A DNA stretch of 64,000 nt from assembly GCF_024741815.1 (NCBI RefSeq), contig NZ_CP102951.1:4602001-4666000 (forward strand), given 5' to 3'. Each line of letters begins with the position of its first letter. Position 1 is the stretch's first letter. Shown piece by piece: positions 25,342-33,813 of this stretch. The notes beneath the pieces are model-generated. The model was given only the letters and a program-made list of their open reading frames with translations. It had not been told where the DNA came from and ran no database searches. A program made the position numbers and the translations under genes. The stretch is from Pseudomonas sp. LS1212 (GTDB lineage Bacteria > Pseudomonadota > Gammaproteobacteria > Pseudomonadales > Pseudomonadaceae).

Positions 25342-26055
25342 CTACCACAAATAGAAGAAAGCAAAAATAAACACCCACACCAAATCCACGAAGTGCCAGT
25401 AAAGCCCGGCTATCTCGACGTTCTGATAATTTCCGGAGCGCTCATAATCTCCCCGCAATACTTTCAGCGCCACAATTCCGAGGTAGATGACGCCGAGTGA
25501 CACATGCAGTCCGTGGAAACCGGTAATCATGAAAAAGCTGGCACCAAATTGTGCCGCCCCCATGGGGTTCCCCCAGGGACGCACCCCTTCTGAGATGAGC
25601 TTGCTCCATTCAAATGCCTGCATACCGACGAAGGTTGCACCCAAGGCAGCGGTCGCCAGCATCAGGGCAGCGGTTTTCGCGCGATCACGGCGATAGGCGA
25701 AATTGACTGCCATGGCCATGGTGCCGCTGCTACTGATCAGCACAAAGGTCATGATGGCGATCAGAATAAGTGGAATTTCACTGCCGCCGATCGTCAATGC
25801 GAACACTTCACTGGGGTTCGGCCAGGAGGCGGTGATGGTCATGCGTACCGACATGTAGCCGGTTAAAAAACAGGTGAATATAAAAGTATCGCTGAGCAGG
25901 AATATCCACATCATCGCCTTGCCCCAGGGGACCTGCTTGAAAACCTCTCTATCCGAGGCCCAGTCGCTGGCGATGCCCTGCCATCCCGGTGCAGGGGGCG
26001 AGCTTGGTGGATTGGATGAACTGGGCTCGCCTGGGGCTGATGGGTGCGATGCCAT
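25342..26055 (-). CDS. ctaE: Cytochrome c oxidase subunit III
   Basis: 237 aa. A hydrophilic Pro/Ser-rich N-terminus leads into five or more helices. Subunit III signatures are KAMMWIFLLSDTFIFTCFL, MQAFEWSKLI and ITGFHGLHVSLGVIYLG, ending with the YWHFVDLVWVFIFAFFYLW that closes most subunit III proteins. It is an integral membrane protein of the terminal oxidase that stabilises subunit I and its proton uptake. It lies 6 bp after a second, more diverged subunit III-like gene. Confidence 0.92.
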   Translation of the reverse strand: MASHPSAPGEPSSSNPPSSPPAPGWQGIASDWASDREVFKQVPWGKAMMWIFLLSDTFIFTCFLTGYMSVRMTITASWPNPSEVFALTIGGSEIPLILIAIMTFVLISSSGTMAMAVNFAYRRDRAKTAALMLATAALGATFVGMQAFEWSKLISEGVRPWGNPMGAAQFGASFFMITGFHGLHVSLGVIYLGIVALKVLRGDYERSGNYQNVEIAGLYWHFVDLVWVFIFAFFYLW

Positions 26056-26061
26056 GGCTTT

Positions 26062-26745
26062 TCACCTCAGGCCGCAGAATCTGGCGATGGCTTCATAGGT
26101 TTCCGGCGTGCTGGTCAGCAGAGCGAATAGCACGAACCAAAGACCCAGTAGGTAATGCCAATAGATTGCACAAAGCTCTACGCTGCCACTGAGTTGCGGC
26201 AACGGCACGCGATGCAGGAATTTAGCGACGGTTCTGCTCCAGGCTATCAGCCCGCCCAGCAGGTGGAGCCCATGCAGGCCGGTCAACAGGTAGAAGAAAC
26301 TGTTGGCCGGATTGCCGGCGACAAAGTAGCCCCAGGCGACAAATTGCTGCCAGATCCAGAGTTGCCCCGTCAGAAAGGCAATTGCAAATAGGCCCCCCAA
26401 TGCAAAGCCAATGACAGTTGCGCCCAGTCGACCTTGTCGGGCGGCCATACGCGACCACTGCAGTGCGATGCAACTGAATACCAGAAAAGCCGAATTCAGC
26501 CATAGCTGCCAAAGATTGGCTAACGGCGCCAAGGGCTCTGTCAGGGGTTGCCAGTCGGCCATTTGTGAGCGGGCGATAAAGGCGATCAGGAAGAGAAAGA
26601 ATAACGAGCTCACCACAACCAGAAACAAGCGCAGGCCCAATCTTGCGGTTTGGCTTCTATCGGCAGCCTGAATACCCTCAGGGTAGCGACTCCAACTGCC
26701 GCCTGGGTCATTGCCGTCGGCGTTTCTCAATAGCAGCCTGTTCAT
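26062..26745 (-). CDS. Second subunit III-like protein of the oxidase
   Basis: 227 aa, five predicted helices, related to subunit III by GLHGLHLLGGLIAW and the ending YWHYLLGLWFVLFALL. It lacks the longer seven-helix layout of mitochondrial-type subunit III and starts with about 35 hydrophilic residues. Its ATG overlaps the subunit I stop (ATGA), so the two are translationally coupled. Two subunit III-type genes in tandem are also seen in caa3 operons where subunit III is split or duplicated. It is probably a structural subunit. Confidence 0.85.
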   Translation of the reverse strand: MNRLLLRNADGNDPGGSWSRYPEGIQAADRSQTARLGLRLFLVVVSSLFFLFLIAFIARSQMADWQPLTEPLAPLANLWQLWLNSAFLVFSCIALQWSRMAARQGRLGATVIGFALGGLFAIAFLTGQLWIWQQFVAWGYFVAGNPANSFFYLLTGLHGLHLLGGLIAWSRTVAKFLHRVPLPQLSGSVELCAIYWHYLLGLWFVLFALLTSTPETYEAIARFCGLR

Positions 26746-28517
26746 GTTTTAACGTCCGCTATCCTGGTTCCGGCGCTGAGTTGCCGCATTTGCTCCAGCT
26801 CCTCGGCGGAGACCGTTTGCGGAACGAAATCCTGTTCTATCCCCGGCACACTGTAGTCATAGGCCCAGCGATGCACGACCGGCAGCTTCGCTCCCCAGTT
26901 ACCGTGTATCGGCGGGGTGTTCGGCGTTTGCCATTCCAGACTGGCCGCGCCCCAGGGGTTACTGCCTGCGGGCTTGCCTTTAAATACACTCCAGGCCAGG
27001 TTGAACAGGAACAGCAGTTGGGAAACGCCGACGGTCAATGCGACCACCGTAATGAAGGCATTCAACTCTTGCGCCGACTGCGGGATGAACTCGTAGCCTT
27101 GATAGGCGTAGTAGCGACGGGGCATGCCCAGGAAACCCAGGTAATGCATAGGGAAGTAGATGAGGTAAGTGCCCAGAAACGTAATCCAGAAATGCAACTT
27201 GCCCAGCGTGTCGTTCAGCATGCGTCCGGTTACTTTCGGGAACCAATGATAAATGGCGCCGAACACCACCAGTATCGGTGCAACGCCCATGACCATATGA
27301 AAATGGGCTACGACGAAATAGGTGTCCGATAGCGGAATATCCACGATCACATTGCCGAGAAACAACCCGGTCAGACCGCCGACCAGGAAGGTGACGATAA
27401 AGGCCAGGGCAAACAGCATCGGCACGGTCAGATGGATGTCGCCCCGCCACAGGGTCAGCACCCAGTTGTAGACTTTCAGTGCGGTCGGCACCGCGATGAT
27501 CAAGGTGGTGATGGCGAAGAAGAAGCCAAAGTACGGGTTCATTCCGCTGACATACATATGGTGTGCCCAGACCACAAAGCTGAGTACGCCAATCGCAATA
27601 ATGGCCCACACCATCATTCGGTAGCCGAAGATATTTTTACGAGCATGCGTGCTGATCAAGTCGGAGACCAGACCAAACGCGGGGAGAGCAACGATGTAGA
27701 CTTCCGGGTGGCCGAAGAACCAGAATAGATGCTGGAATAATATTGGGCTGCCACCTTGGTGATCGAGCTGCTGCCCCAGCGAGATGATCGCCGGCATAAA
27801 GAAGCTGGTGCCCAACAGTTTGTCAAACAGCATCATGACCGCACTGACAAACAACGCCGGGAAGGCCAGCAAGGCCATAATCGAGGCCATGAAGATTCCC
27901 CATACGGAGAGCGGCATGCGAAACAATGTCATGCCGTGCGTGCGCGCCTGCAACACCGTGGTAACGTAGTTCAACCCGCCCATGGTGGTTGCGACAATAA
28001 AAATCGCCAGTGAGACGAGCATCAGTACGATGCCCCACTCGGTCCCCGGTGTCCCCTGAGTAATGGACTGTGGCGGATAGAGCGTCCAGCCCGAACCGGT
28101 GGGGCCGCCAGGGACAAAGAAACTGGCGAGCAACACCAGTACCGATAGCAGGTAGAACCAGTAACTCAGCATGTTCACATAGGGGAAGACCATGTCGCGG
28201 GCGCCCACCATCAGTGGGATCAGATAGTTGCCGAAGCCACCCAGAAACAAGGCCGTCAGCAAATAAATGACCATGATCATGCCGTGCATGGTCATCGCCT
28301 GATAGTAAGTACTGGCGTCCATGAACTCCAAACTACCGGGGAAGCCTATCTGCATGCGCATCAAGCCGGACAGCACCACGGCTATAAGACCCACGAATAT
28401 AGCCGTCAAGGAATATTGAATGGCTATAACCTTGTGGTCCTGACTCCAGATATATTTGGTCAGGAAACTTTTGGGTTCGTGCAGTGCTTCTGTTTCGGCT
28501 TGCTCCGCATAGGCCAT
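26742..28517 (-). CDS. ctaD: Cytochrome c oxidase subunit I (A-type haem-copper oxidase)
   Basis: 591 aa from the ATG at 28517, with AGGAGG eight bases upstream. At least twelve helices. The haem and CuB ligands are in TMHGMIMV (low-spin haem His), FGHPEVYIVALPAFG (CuB His plus cross-linked Tyr), WAHHMYVSGM (two CuB His) and VAHFHMVMG (haem a3 and a His). The D-channel region GNYLIPLMVGARDM and the K-channel Lys in ALKVYNW mark an A-type proton-pumping oxidase. It reduces O2 to water with electrons from subunit II. Order is II-I-III-III'-IV. Confidence 0.95.
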   Translation of the reverse strand: MAYAEQAETEALHEPKSFLTKYIWSQDHKVIAIQYSLTAIFVGLIAVVLSGLMRMQIGFPGSLEFMDASTYYQAMTMHGMIMVIYLLTALFLGGFGNYLIPLMVGARDMVFPYVNMLSYWFYLLSVLVLLASFFVPGGPTGSGWTLYPPQSITQGTPGTEWGIVLMLVSLAIFIVATTMGGLNYVTTVLQARTHGMTLFRMPLSVWGIFMASIMALLAFPALFVSAVMMLFDKLLGTSFFMPAIISLGQQLDHQGGSPILFQHLFWFFGHPEVYIVALPAFGLVSDLISTHARKNIFGYRMMVWAIIAIGVLSFVVWAHHMYVSGMNPYFGFFFAITTLIIAVPTALKVYNWVLTLWRGDIHLTVPMLFALAFIVTFLVGGLTGLFLGNVIVDIPLSDTYFVVAHFHMVMGVAPILVVFGAIYHWFPKVTGRMLNDTLGKLHFWITFLGTYLIYFPMHYLGFLGMPRRYYAYQGYEFIPQSAQELNAFITVVALTVGVSQLLFLFNLAWSVFKGKPAGSNPWGAASLEWQTPNTPPIHGNWGAKLPVVHRWAYDYSVPGIEQDFVPQTVSAEELEQMRQLSAGTRIADVKT

Positions 28518-28566
28518 CACGTCATCCTCCTGCTGAAGTTTCGGTGTATTTCTGGCTGCTTTACGG

Positions 28567-30030
28567 CTACTTTCCTGGCTCCCCCTTGTTCGCATCAGCG
28601 TCGGCATTGGCTTTGGATTTAATAAAAGCGATCAGTGCGTTCAACTCCTTCTCGCTCGGAGCATAGGCCGGCATGACAGCTGCATAGCCCTTGACGATTA
28701 CGGCACTGGGATTAAGAACCGAATCTTTTATATAGCCCTCATCGACCTTTATGCTCGTACCGTCGGCAAGGGTTTCTGTCGTGCCATACAGGCCCTGCCA
28801 GGTGGGGCCGACACCCTTGCTGCCATCGACACTGTGGCAGGCCAGACAGCCGAGCGACTCGGCCAACCGCTGTCCCTGCGCCGCCAGGTCGTCCGACGCT
28901 TGGCTGGCAGAAAGCTCATCCTCTTGCCGCGCGGCACCCAGTGATTTGATCAGGGCGACGATCGCACCCAGTTCATCTTCAGTGAGAGTATAGGCCACCA
29001 TGACCGGCGGGTAGCCCTGTACCAGTCGGGCCTTCGGATCGAGGATCGACTCTTTCAGGTAGGCGTCATCGACCAGCACACTGGTGCCATCGGCAAGCGG
29101 TTCAGTGCGGCCGTACAGCCCCTTCCATCCCGGGCCGAGACTGGCACTGCCATCCTGGCTATGGCAGGCATTGCAGCCGAGGTTTTCGACCAACAGGCGG
29201 CCTTTTTCCAGCACGCTGTCCCCACTGGGCTTGGCAGCTGTCGTTAATGTCTGCGCAAAAGTCGGTTGGCTGTTCAGCCATTGATTGAAGGCGCCCTGTT
29301 CTTCCACGATCATATGGCCGCGCATGTTGTAATGACCTACGCCACAATATTCAGCGCAAAGGACTTCATATTTTCCGGTTTTAGTTGGCGTGAACCAAAA
29401 GTACGACACCATCCCTGGCACCATATCCATCTTGCTGCGAATTTGCGGCACATAGAAATTGTGCAGCACATCTTTAGAACGCAGTAATACTTTCACCGGC
29501 TGATCGAGCGGAAGGCGAATTTCATTGTTTTTTATAAGCACATCGTCCTGGCCAGCAGGATCCTTGGGATCAAGGCCCAGGGGGTTGGCGGAATCAACAA
29601 ACCTGATATCCGATTTGCCCAGCTTCCCGTCCTGGCCAGGAAAACGAAAGGCCCATTGCCACTGCTGGGCGATCACTTCAAGCTCATAAGCATTATTCGG
29701 CACCCGGATGAAATCACTGTAGACAACCAGACCTGGCGCCAACATCCCGACGATACCTACCGAGGTAACGATAATTAACCATAATTCCAATTTTTTGTTT
29801 TCTGGTTGGTAGGCCGCCCTGGCACCCTCCTTGTGACGATAACGCATCACGGCGACCGCCATAAATACCGTGATGGCGATGAAAAATATTCCGCTAATGA
29901 TCAGGGAGATGAACAGAGTGGTGTCTATTGACCCCCAGTTGGAAGCTGCCGGTGTCGCATGCCAGGGCGCTAATATATGGAACAGCACTGATGCAATAAC
30001 GATTAGTATTAAGATAATTGCTATTGCCAT
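28567..30030 (-). CDS. ctaC: caa3-type oxidase subunit II with two cytochrome c domains
   Basis: 487 aa. An N-terminal hydrophobic segment and a second helix (ISLIISGIFFIAITVFMAV) are followed by a third (WLIIVTSVGIVGMLAPGLV). The cupredoxin domain has a complete CuA site: His190, Cys225, Glu227, Cys229, His233 and Met236 (CAEYCGVGHYNM). Two consecutive class-I cytochrome c domains follow, with CNACH at 286-290 and CLACH at 395-399. Their probable axial Met ligands are in PPVM (344) and AVMP (453). Typical caa3 oxidases have one such domain; the two here are similar enough to suggest an internal duplication. It probably accepts electrons directly or from soluble c-type cytochromes. Confidence 0.94.
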   Translation of the reverse strand: MAIAIILILIVIASVLFHILAPWHATPAASNWGSIDTTLFISLIISGIFFIAITVFMAVAVMRYRHKEGARAAYQPENKKLELWLIIVTSVGIVGMLAPGLVVYSDFIRVPNNAYELEVIAQQWQWAFRFPGQDGKLGKSDIRFVDSANPLGLDPKDPAGQDDVLIKNNEIRLPLDQPVKVLLRSKDVLHNFYVPQIRSKMDMVPGMVSYFWFTPTKTGKYEVLCAEYCGVGHYNMRGHMIVEEQGAFNQWLNSQPTFAQTLTTAAKPSGDSVLEKGRLLVENLGCNACHSQDGSASLGPGWKGLYGRTEPLADGTSVLVDDAYLKESILDPKARLVQGYPPVMVAYTLTEDELGAIVALIKSLGAARQEDELSASQASDDLAAQGQRLAESLGCLACHSVDGSKGVGPTWQGLYGTTETLADGTSIKVDEGYIKDSVLNPSAVIVKGYAAVMPAYAPSEKELNALIAFIKSKANADADANKGEPGK

Positions 30031-30318
30031 TTTCTCTTCATCCTATTCCTGTTACTCATTGGCTATGCAAAAGCATCGCCACTAAACAGCATAGATTGAG
30101 AAGGCCAAGGCGCAGGGGCGGGCCGCCGAGCAAGGGAGGAAGGTTGGCAAGCGAGGCCCGGTTGCCAGCTATACTCAATTTCTGATTACGGACGGCAGAG
30201 ATCGGCCAGAAGCGGCCCCAAAAGACGAACCCTGCCCATGCGTACTGGTCAGATAAGTGATGGCATTGAGAAGAGACAAGAGCTACAAAATCCAGCAGTC
30301 CACAACGGAGGTTTCGTC
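30031..30318. promoter_or_regulatory. Divergent region of the caa3 operon and a small hypothetical gene
   Basis: 288 bp holding the oxidase operon promoter on the minus strand and the promoter of the 112-aa gene on the plus strand. GC content varies sharply, with a GC-rich block at 30105-30170. I did not identify a confident promoter, ANR/FNR box or other operator. Confidence 0.4.
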
Positions 30319-30657
30319 ATGAGTACCTTGACGATCGAAGGCTGGTGCAAAGTCAGCGGCGCTCAAAAGTCCACCCCGGTGGGTGAAATCCATTTTTTCG
30401 TCGATGGCCCCCTCCAGCTGCGTCTGGAGCAGGCTGAAGAACGCCTACAGAAGACCCATGAGCGTGAGGCCATGGTCGATGTCGACATGAGCTCTTTGGA
30501 TTTGATCATGCCAGAGGGATACGGCCCCTTGTCCGACTGCCAAATGCGCGTCTATTTGCACGACGAGCGCGGTCAGTTCCATTTGGTCGGGCATCGAGCG
30601 AGCGATGGAAGCTTGATCTATAGCAACGCGGTTTTGATTGATCAGCTGCTTCAGTAG
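30319..30657 (+). CDS. Hypothetical 112-aa soluble protein
   Basis: Starts MSTLTIEGWCKVSG with GGAG nine bases before the ATG at 30319. The sequence suggests a small beta-rich domain: PVGEIHFFVDGPLQLRL and MRVYLHDERGQFHLVGHRA. One helix (EERLQKTHEREAMVDVDMSS) is visible, and there is no signal peptide. It is divergent from the oxidase operon and may be regulated together with it. I do not recognise the family. Confidence 0.6.
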   Translation: MSTLTIEGWCKVSGAQKSTPVGEIHFFVDGPLQLRLEQAEERLQKTHEREAMVDVDMSSLDLIMPEGYGPLSDCQMRVYLHDERGQFHLVGHRASDGSLIYSNAVLIDQLLQ

Positions 30658-30675
30658 CTACTAGGTGATTCTCGC

Positions 30676-30705
30676 CCCCTCGTTCCCACGCGTGGGAACG
30701 AGGGG
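30676..30705. repeat. Perfect 30-bp CTCGTTCCCACG palindrome
   Basis: CCCCTCGTTCCCACG at 30676-30690 is followed directly by its exact complement. It belongs to the same dispersed family as 22225-22266 and 57104-57119, with a half-copy near 33798-33810. It lies 18 bp after the stop of the 112-aa gene and may end its transcript. Confidence 0.85.
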
Positions 30706-30718
30706 CGGGCAAGGTCGA

Positions 30719-30985
30719 TCAGGCAATCAGATCGGCAGTTTTCAGGCTGCTCACCCCGAGCAACTGGATTTCGAACTCAGCGGCCACGTCGGCGTCGGTG
30801 CTTCCGTACAGCATGCCGTTGGCGAACCGCAATTGCCCTGCCGCATTGCCGCTGAACACACTCGAACCGATAAACTTGAAGGCGTCGTTGAGTGTGGTCG
30901 CCAGGTTGGCGTCCAGGGTCGACAGATCGATCTTGTCGCTTTCGCCGGTTTTGAAATCGCCCAGCACATCGCGCAGGGCGCCAAT
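30719..30985 (-). pseudogene. C-terminal remnant of a serralysin/RTX-type secreted protein
   Basis: About 85 residues: ALRDVLGDFKTGESDKIDLS, then FKFIGSSVFSGNAAGQLRF, DADVAAEFEIQLLG and SLKTADLIA. This is the M10 serralysin C-terminal beta-roll end with its type I secretion signal region. The catalytic domain and glycine-rich nonapeptides are absent and upstream bases are unrelated, so only a tail is left. Position 30986-31133 shows no gene. Confidence 0.7.
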
Positions 30986-31133
30986 AGGCTACCTTTACGC
31001 GATCTTCAACGCGAGAGGGCAGAACGCGTATTTTCGCCGGGGATGTGTTCTGCCGGGGAGATCGGCACAGGCGCCTTCAAACCTACAGGTCGCGCGTTTT
31101 CTGGAACGGGCTTGCCCGGTCTTCAGCCTTGCA

Positions 31134-32048
31134 CTACTTCGCCCATTCGCGAATCTGCTCCAGACTCGCCGTCATCCCGCCACACACCACCACCAGCACA
31201 TTCCGGTACCCAGCCAATTCCGGATTACGCTCATAAACCAGCGACAAACTCGCCCCACACGCCGGCTCGACCAATACACGGTGGTCCGCCAGAAACTGTT
31301 CACAGGCTGACAACGCCTCCCGGTCCGACACAACCGCACACTTGATCGGACAGGTTTGAGTGAGGTTGAACGCCTGTTCACAAACCTGCTTGGCCCCCAG
31401 TGAAGTTGCCACACTGGTGATCGCCGCCAGTTCGATCCGCTGCCCCGCCTTTACCGACTGAGCGAGTGAGGAGGCCCCTTCGGTCTCGACCGCAATCACC
31501 GGCACATGCCCCCAGCCATTGCGTTTGAGCCCTTCGACCATGCCTGCCAGCAAGCCACCACCACCCACCGAGAGCACCACCGCATCAGGTACGAACAGAC
31601 CGGCCTGTGCCACCTCATCGATCAGTGTGGCATGGCCTTCCCACAGCAGGGGATTATCGAAGGGATGAAGAAAGGCATCGTCGGCCGTCAGCAACGATTG
31701 CGCATGGGCATTGGCTTCCATCCAGCTTGCGCCATGCACGATGACCTCGGCGTTTTCCTGGCGTATCAGCTCTTTGGCGCGCTCTGTCGTGGTATGCGGC
31801 ACGACTACCGTGACAGGTATGAACAAGCGTCGCCCGGCATAGGCAACAGCGATACCGGCATTGCCTCCCGAAGAGGAAACGAAGCGCTTCTTGCCTTGCC
31901 TGGCGTAGACCTCGCAAGCCGCCCCTATGCCGCGGATCTTGAACGACCCGCAGGGTTGCAAGGCATCGAATTTGAGCCAGATGTTCTGCCCCGTGTGAAG
32001 ACCGAGCGGGCGAGATTCGAGCAGCGGTGTATCGATGTGCAGTGGCAT
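31134..32048 (-). CDS. PLP-dependent L-serine/threonine dehydratase family enzyme
   Basis: 304 aa from the ATG at 32048 (MPLHIDTPLLESRPLG). The Schiff-base Lys is in GSFKIRGIG, the phosphate-binding loop of the cofactor is SSGGNAGIA and a GGGGLLAG loop follows, all typical of fold-type II serine/threonine dehydratases. These turn L-Ser or L-Thr into pyruvate or 2-oxobutyrate plus ammonia. No ACT regulatory domain is attached, so it is the catabolic type. It stands between two gene remnants and appears intact. Confidence 0.85.
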   Translation of the reverse strand: MPLHIDTPLLESRPLGLHTGQNIWLKFDALQPCGSFKIRGIGAACEVYARQGKKRFVSSSGGNAGIAVAYAGRRLFIPVTVVVPHTTTERAKELIRQENAEVIVHGASWMEANAHAQSLLTADDAFLHPFDNPLLWEGHATLIDEVAQAGLFVPDAVVLSVGGGGLLAGMVEGLKRNGWGHVPVIAVETEGASSLAQSVKAGQRIELAAITSVATSLGAKQVCEQAFNLTQTCPIKCAVVSDREALSACEQFLADHRVLVEPACGASLSLVYERNPELAGYRNVLVVVCGGMTASLEQIREWAK

Positions 32049-32243
32049 TGGATTTCCATATTCCGAGGGTGTGGCCTGACTGTGAACCATAAGCTGACAG
32101 GCCCGGCTTGGCTACAACTGCGTAGTGCTACGCCGCAGCAACCCCGGCAGTGCGTGATCGGATCTACTTTTTTCATAGGCCACCATACGGTTGTTTTTGT
32201 GATTCGCAGGCGCCGCAAAACGCTCGGCCCGTGGGGTCCCAAG

Positions 32244-32604
32244 CTAAGGGACCAGGGGTTGGGTTGGCTTGTCGTGGGAGGTACTGTTTATTGTGTATGG
32301 GCGTACCGGGCGGGCAAGAAAACGCAACAACTCGTCCGGACGGTTGGTGAATATCCCGTCTACTCCGGCGGCCATGACCTTCTGGAAATCCACTGGATCG
32401 TCCACGGTGTACACATGCACCAACAAACCCTTGTCATGGCTGAGTCGGTTCATCCACGGTTGCGCCAGGTCCGCGTAGCTTTGCTCGCCGCCGTGCACCA
32501 ATGCAGCCGAGGGTCCGGTGCCGATCGCACCGATAGCTTTTGCAGCGTCGAGCCAGCCCTCGAACTGGAGGCGGTCGACCGGTTGGCTGTTACCCACACT
32601 GGCT
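32244..32604 (-). pseudogene. C-terminal remnant of a glycerophosphodiester phosphodiesterase
   Basis: About 117 residues with VDRLQFEGWLDAAKAIG, HVYTVDDPVDFQKVM and the family-typical AAGVDGIFTNRPDELL. The N-terminal half with the catalytic HRG and metal-binding Glu residues is gone, and a stop lies in frame just upstream at about 32605. This is a 5'-truncated gene with no credible start. It probably results from the same deletion-prone history as the neighbouring remnants. Confidence 0.8.
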
Positions 32605-32739
32605 TCCCTTTATCCGCATGCCGCAATCCTCGTCAGCGTCGTACCGAAACCCAGCATAGTCACCAGCGAAGATGACATACCGGTTGCATGGTAAAGTCGC
32701 GCCCTGCCCACTGACCCGATCGCGACTGACGAAAAAACC

Positions 32740-33771
32740 ATGGAACTCGACCCATTCGATGCTGGCCTGTGTGCCTGGCCTGAGCTGAAAACCACCTGCA
32801 ATTGCACGGGGCTGCTGGTGGGTAACGGCGCCAGCCGTGCAGTGTGGCGCAATTTCGCCTACGACTCGCTGTTCGAACGAGCCCAGCGGGTGCGCAACAA
32901 GCCCCTGGGCCAGACTGACCTGGCGCTGTTCAAGTCCATGGGCACGAACAATTTCGAGCAGGTGCTCAGCGCCCTCAACACCACGGTCAAGGTCAACGCC
33001 GCGCTGGCGATCAGTTCGTCCTCGCCGCTCAATCGTTACTACGCGATCAAGGAAGCACTGATCCATGCGGTGCGCAGCGTGCACATCCCCTGGAAGCTGG
33101 TGCAGCCGACCACCCTGCAAACGCTCAATGATGAACTGCGCAATTACCGCAGCATCTACTCGACCAACTACGACCTGCTCAACTACTGGGCGATCATGCA
33201 CAACCCGGAGGGGTTCAAGGACCTGTTCTGGGCCGACAACGGTTTCGATGTCAGCAACACCGTCACCCAGGGGACTCGCATCCTGTACCTGCACGGTGGC
33301 CTGCACCTGATCAAGAACCTCGACGGCAGCACCCGCAGACGCAGCGCGACGGGCAGTCCCTTGCTCGACGGTTTCGCCATCAACACCCCGGGCGACGTGC
33401 CATTGTTTGTCAGCGAAGGCAATGCGCAAGACAAGCTCAGTGCTATCCGCGATTCGGACTACCTGACCTGGTGCTACGGCGAACTGGCCAGCCATGACGG
33501 TGCCTTGTGCATCTTCGGCCACAGCCTGGGTGCCGAGGATCAGCACATCATCCACGCGATCGAGCAAGCCGGTATCAAGACCCTGGCGATTTCGGTCTTC
33601 CCGCTCAGCGAAGCATCGATCATCAGCCAGAAGCAGCACTATGCACGGCTCTTCATCGGCCAGGGTGTACGACTGGAGTTCTTTGACTCAACGACCCACC
33701 CGCTGGGGGCGGCCGAATTGAATGTGCCGGTGGAGTTGCTGGGGCCGAGCAAGCGCAAGCGCTCGCGATGA
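32740..33771 (+). CDS. DUF4917 protein with SIR2-like motifs
   Basis: 343 aa. Motifs appear in the order expected of a SIR2/Rossmann NAD-binding fold: VGNGAS at 27-32, STNYD at 141-145, LHGG at 184-187 and GHSLGAED at 260-267. In SIR2-like NADases the Asn of TxNYD and the His of LHG are catalytic; both are present (Asn143, His185). The family as annotated is DUF4917, to my knowledge of unknown function. Stand-alone SIR2-like proteins act in anti-phage abortive infection or in NAD-related metabolism. A role here is inferred from motifs and from location in a region of phage and mobile remnants. Confidence 0.8.
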   Translation: MELDPFDAGLCAWPELKTTCNCTGLLVGNGASRAVWRNFAYDSLFERAQRVRNKPLGQTDLALFKSMGTNNFEQVLSALNTTVKVNAALAISSSSPLNRYYAIKEALIHAVRSVHIPWKLVQPTTLQTLNDELRNYRSIYSTNYDLLNYWAIMHNPEGFKDLFWADNGFDVSNTVTQGTRILYLHGGLHLIKNLDGSTRRRSATGSPLLDGFAINTPGDVPLFVSEGNAQDKLSAIRDSDYLTWCYGELASHDGALCIFGHSLGAEDQHIIHAIEQAGIKTLAISVFPLSEASIISQKQHYARLFIGQGVRLEFFDSTTHPLGAAELNVPVELLGPSKRKRSR

Positions 33772-33813
33772 CTCGCTCTTAGCGATCTCCACTCTGCGTG
33801 GGAACGAGTTGTA

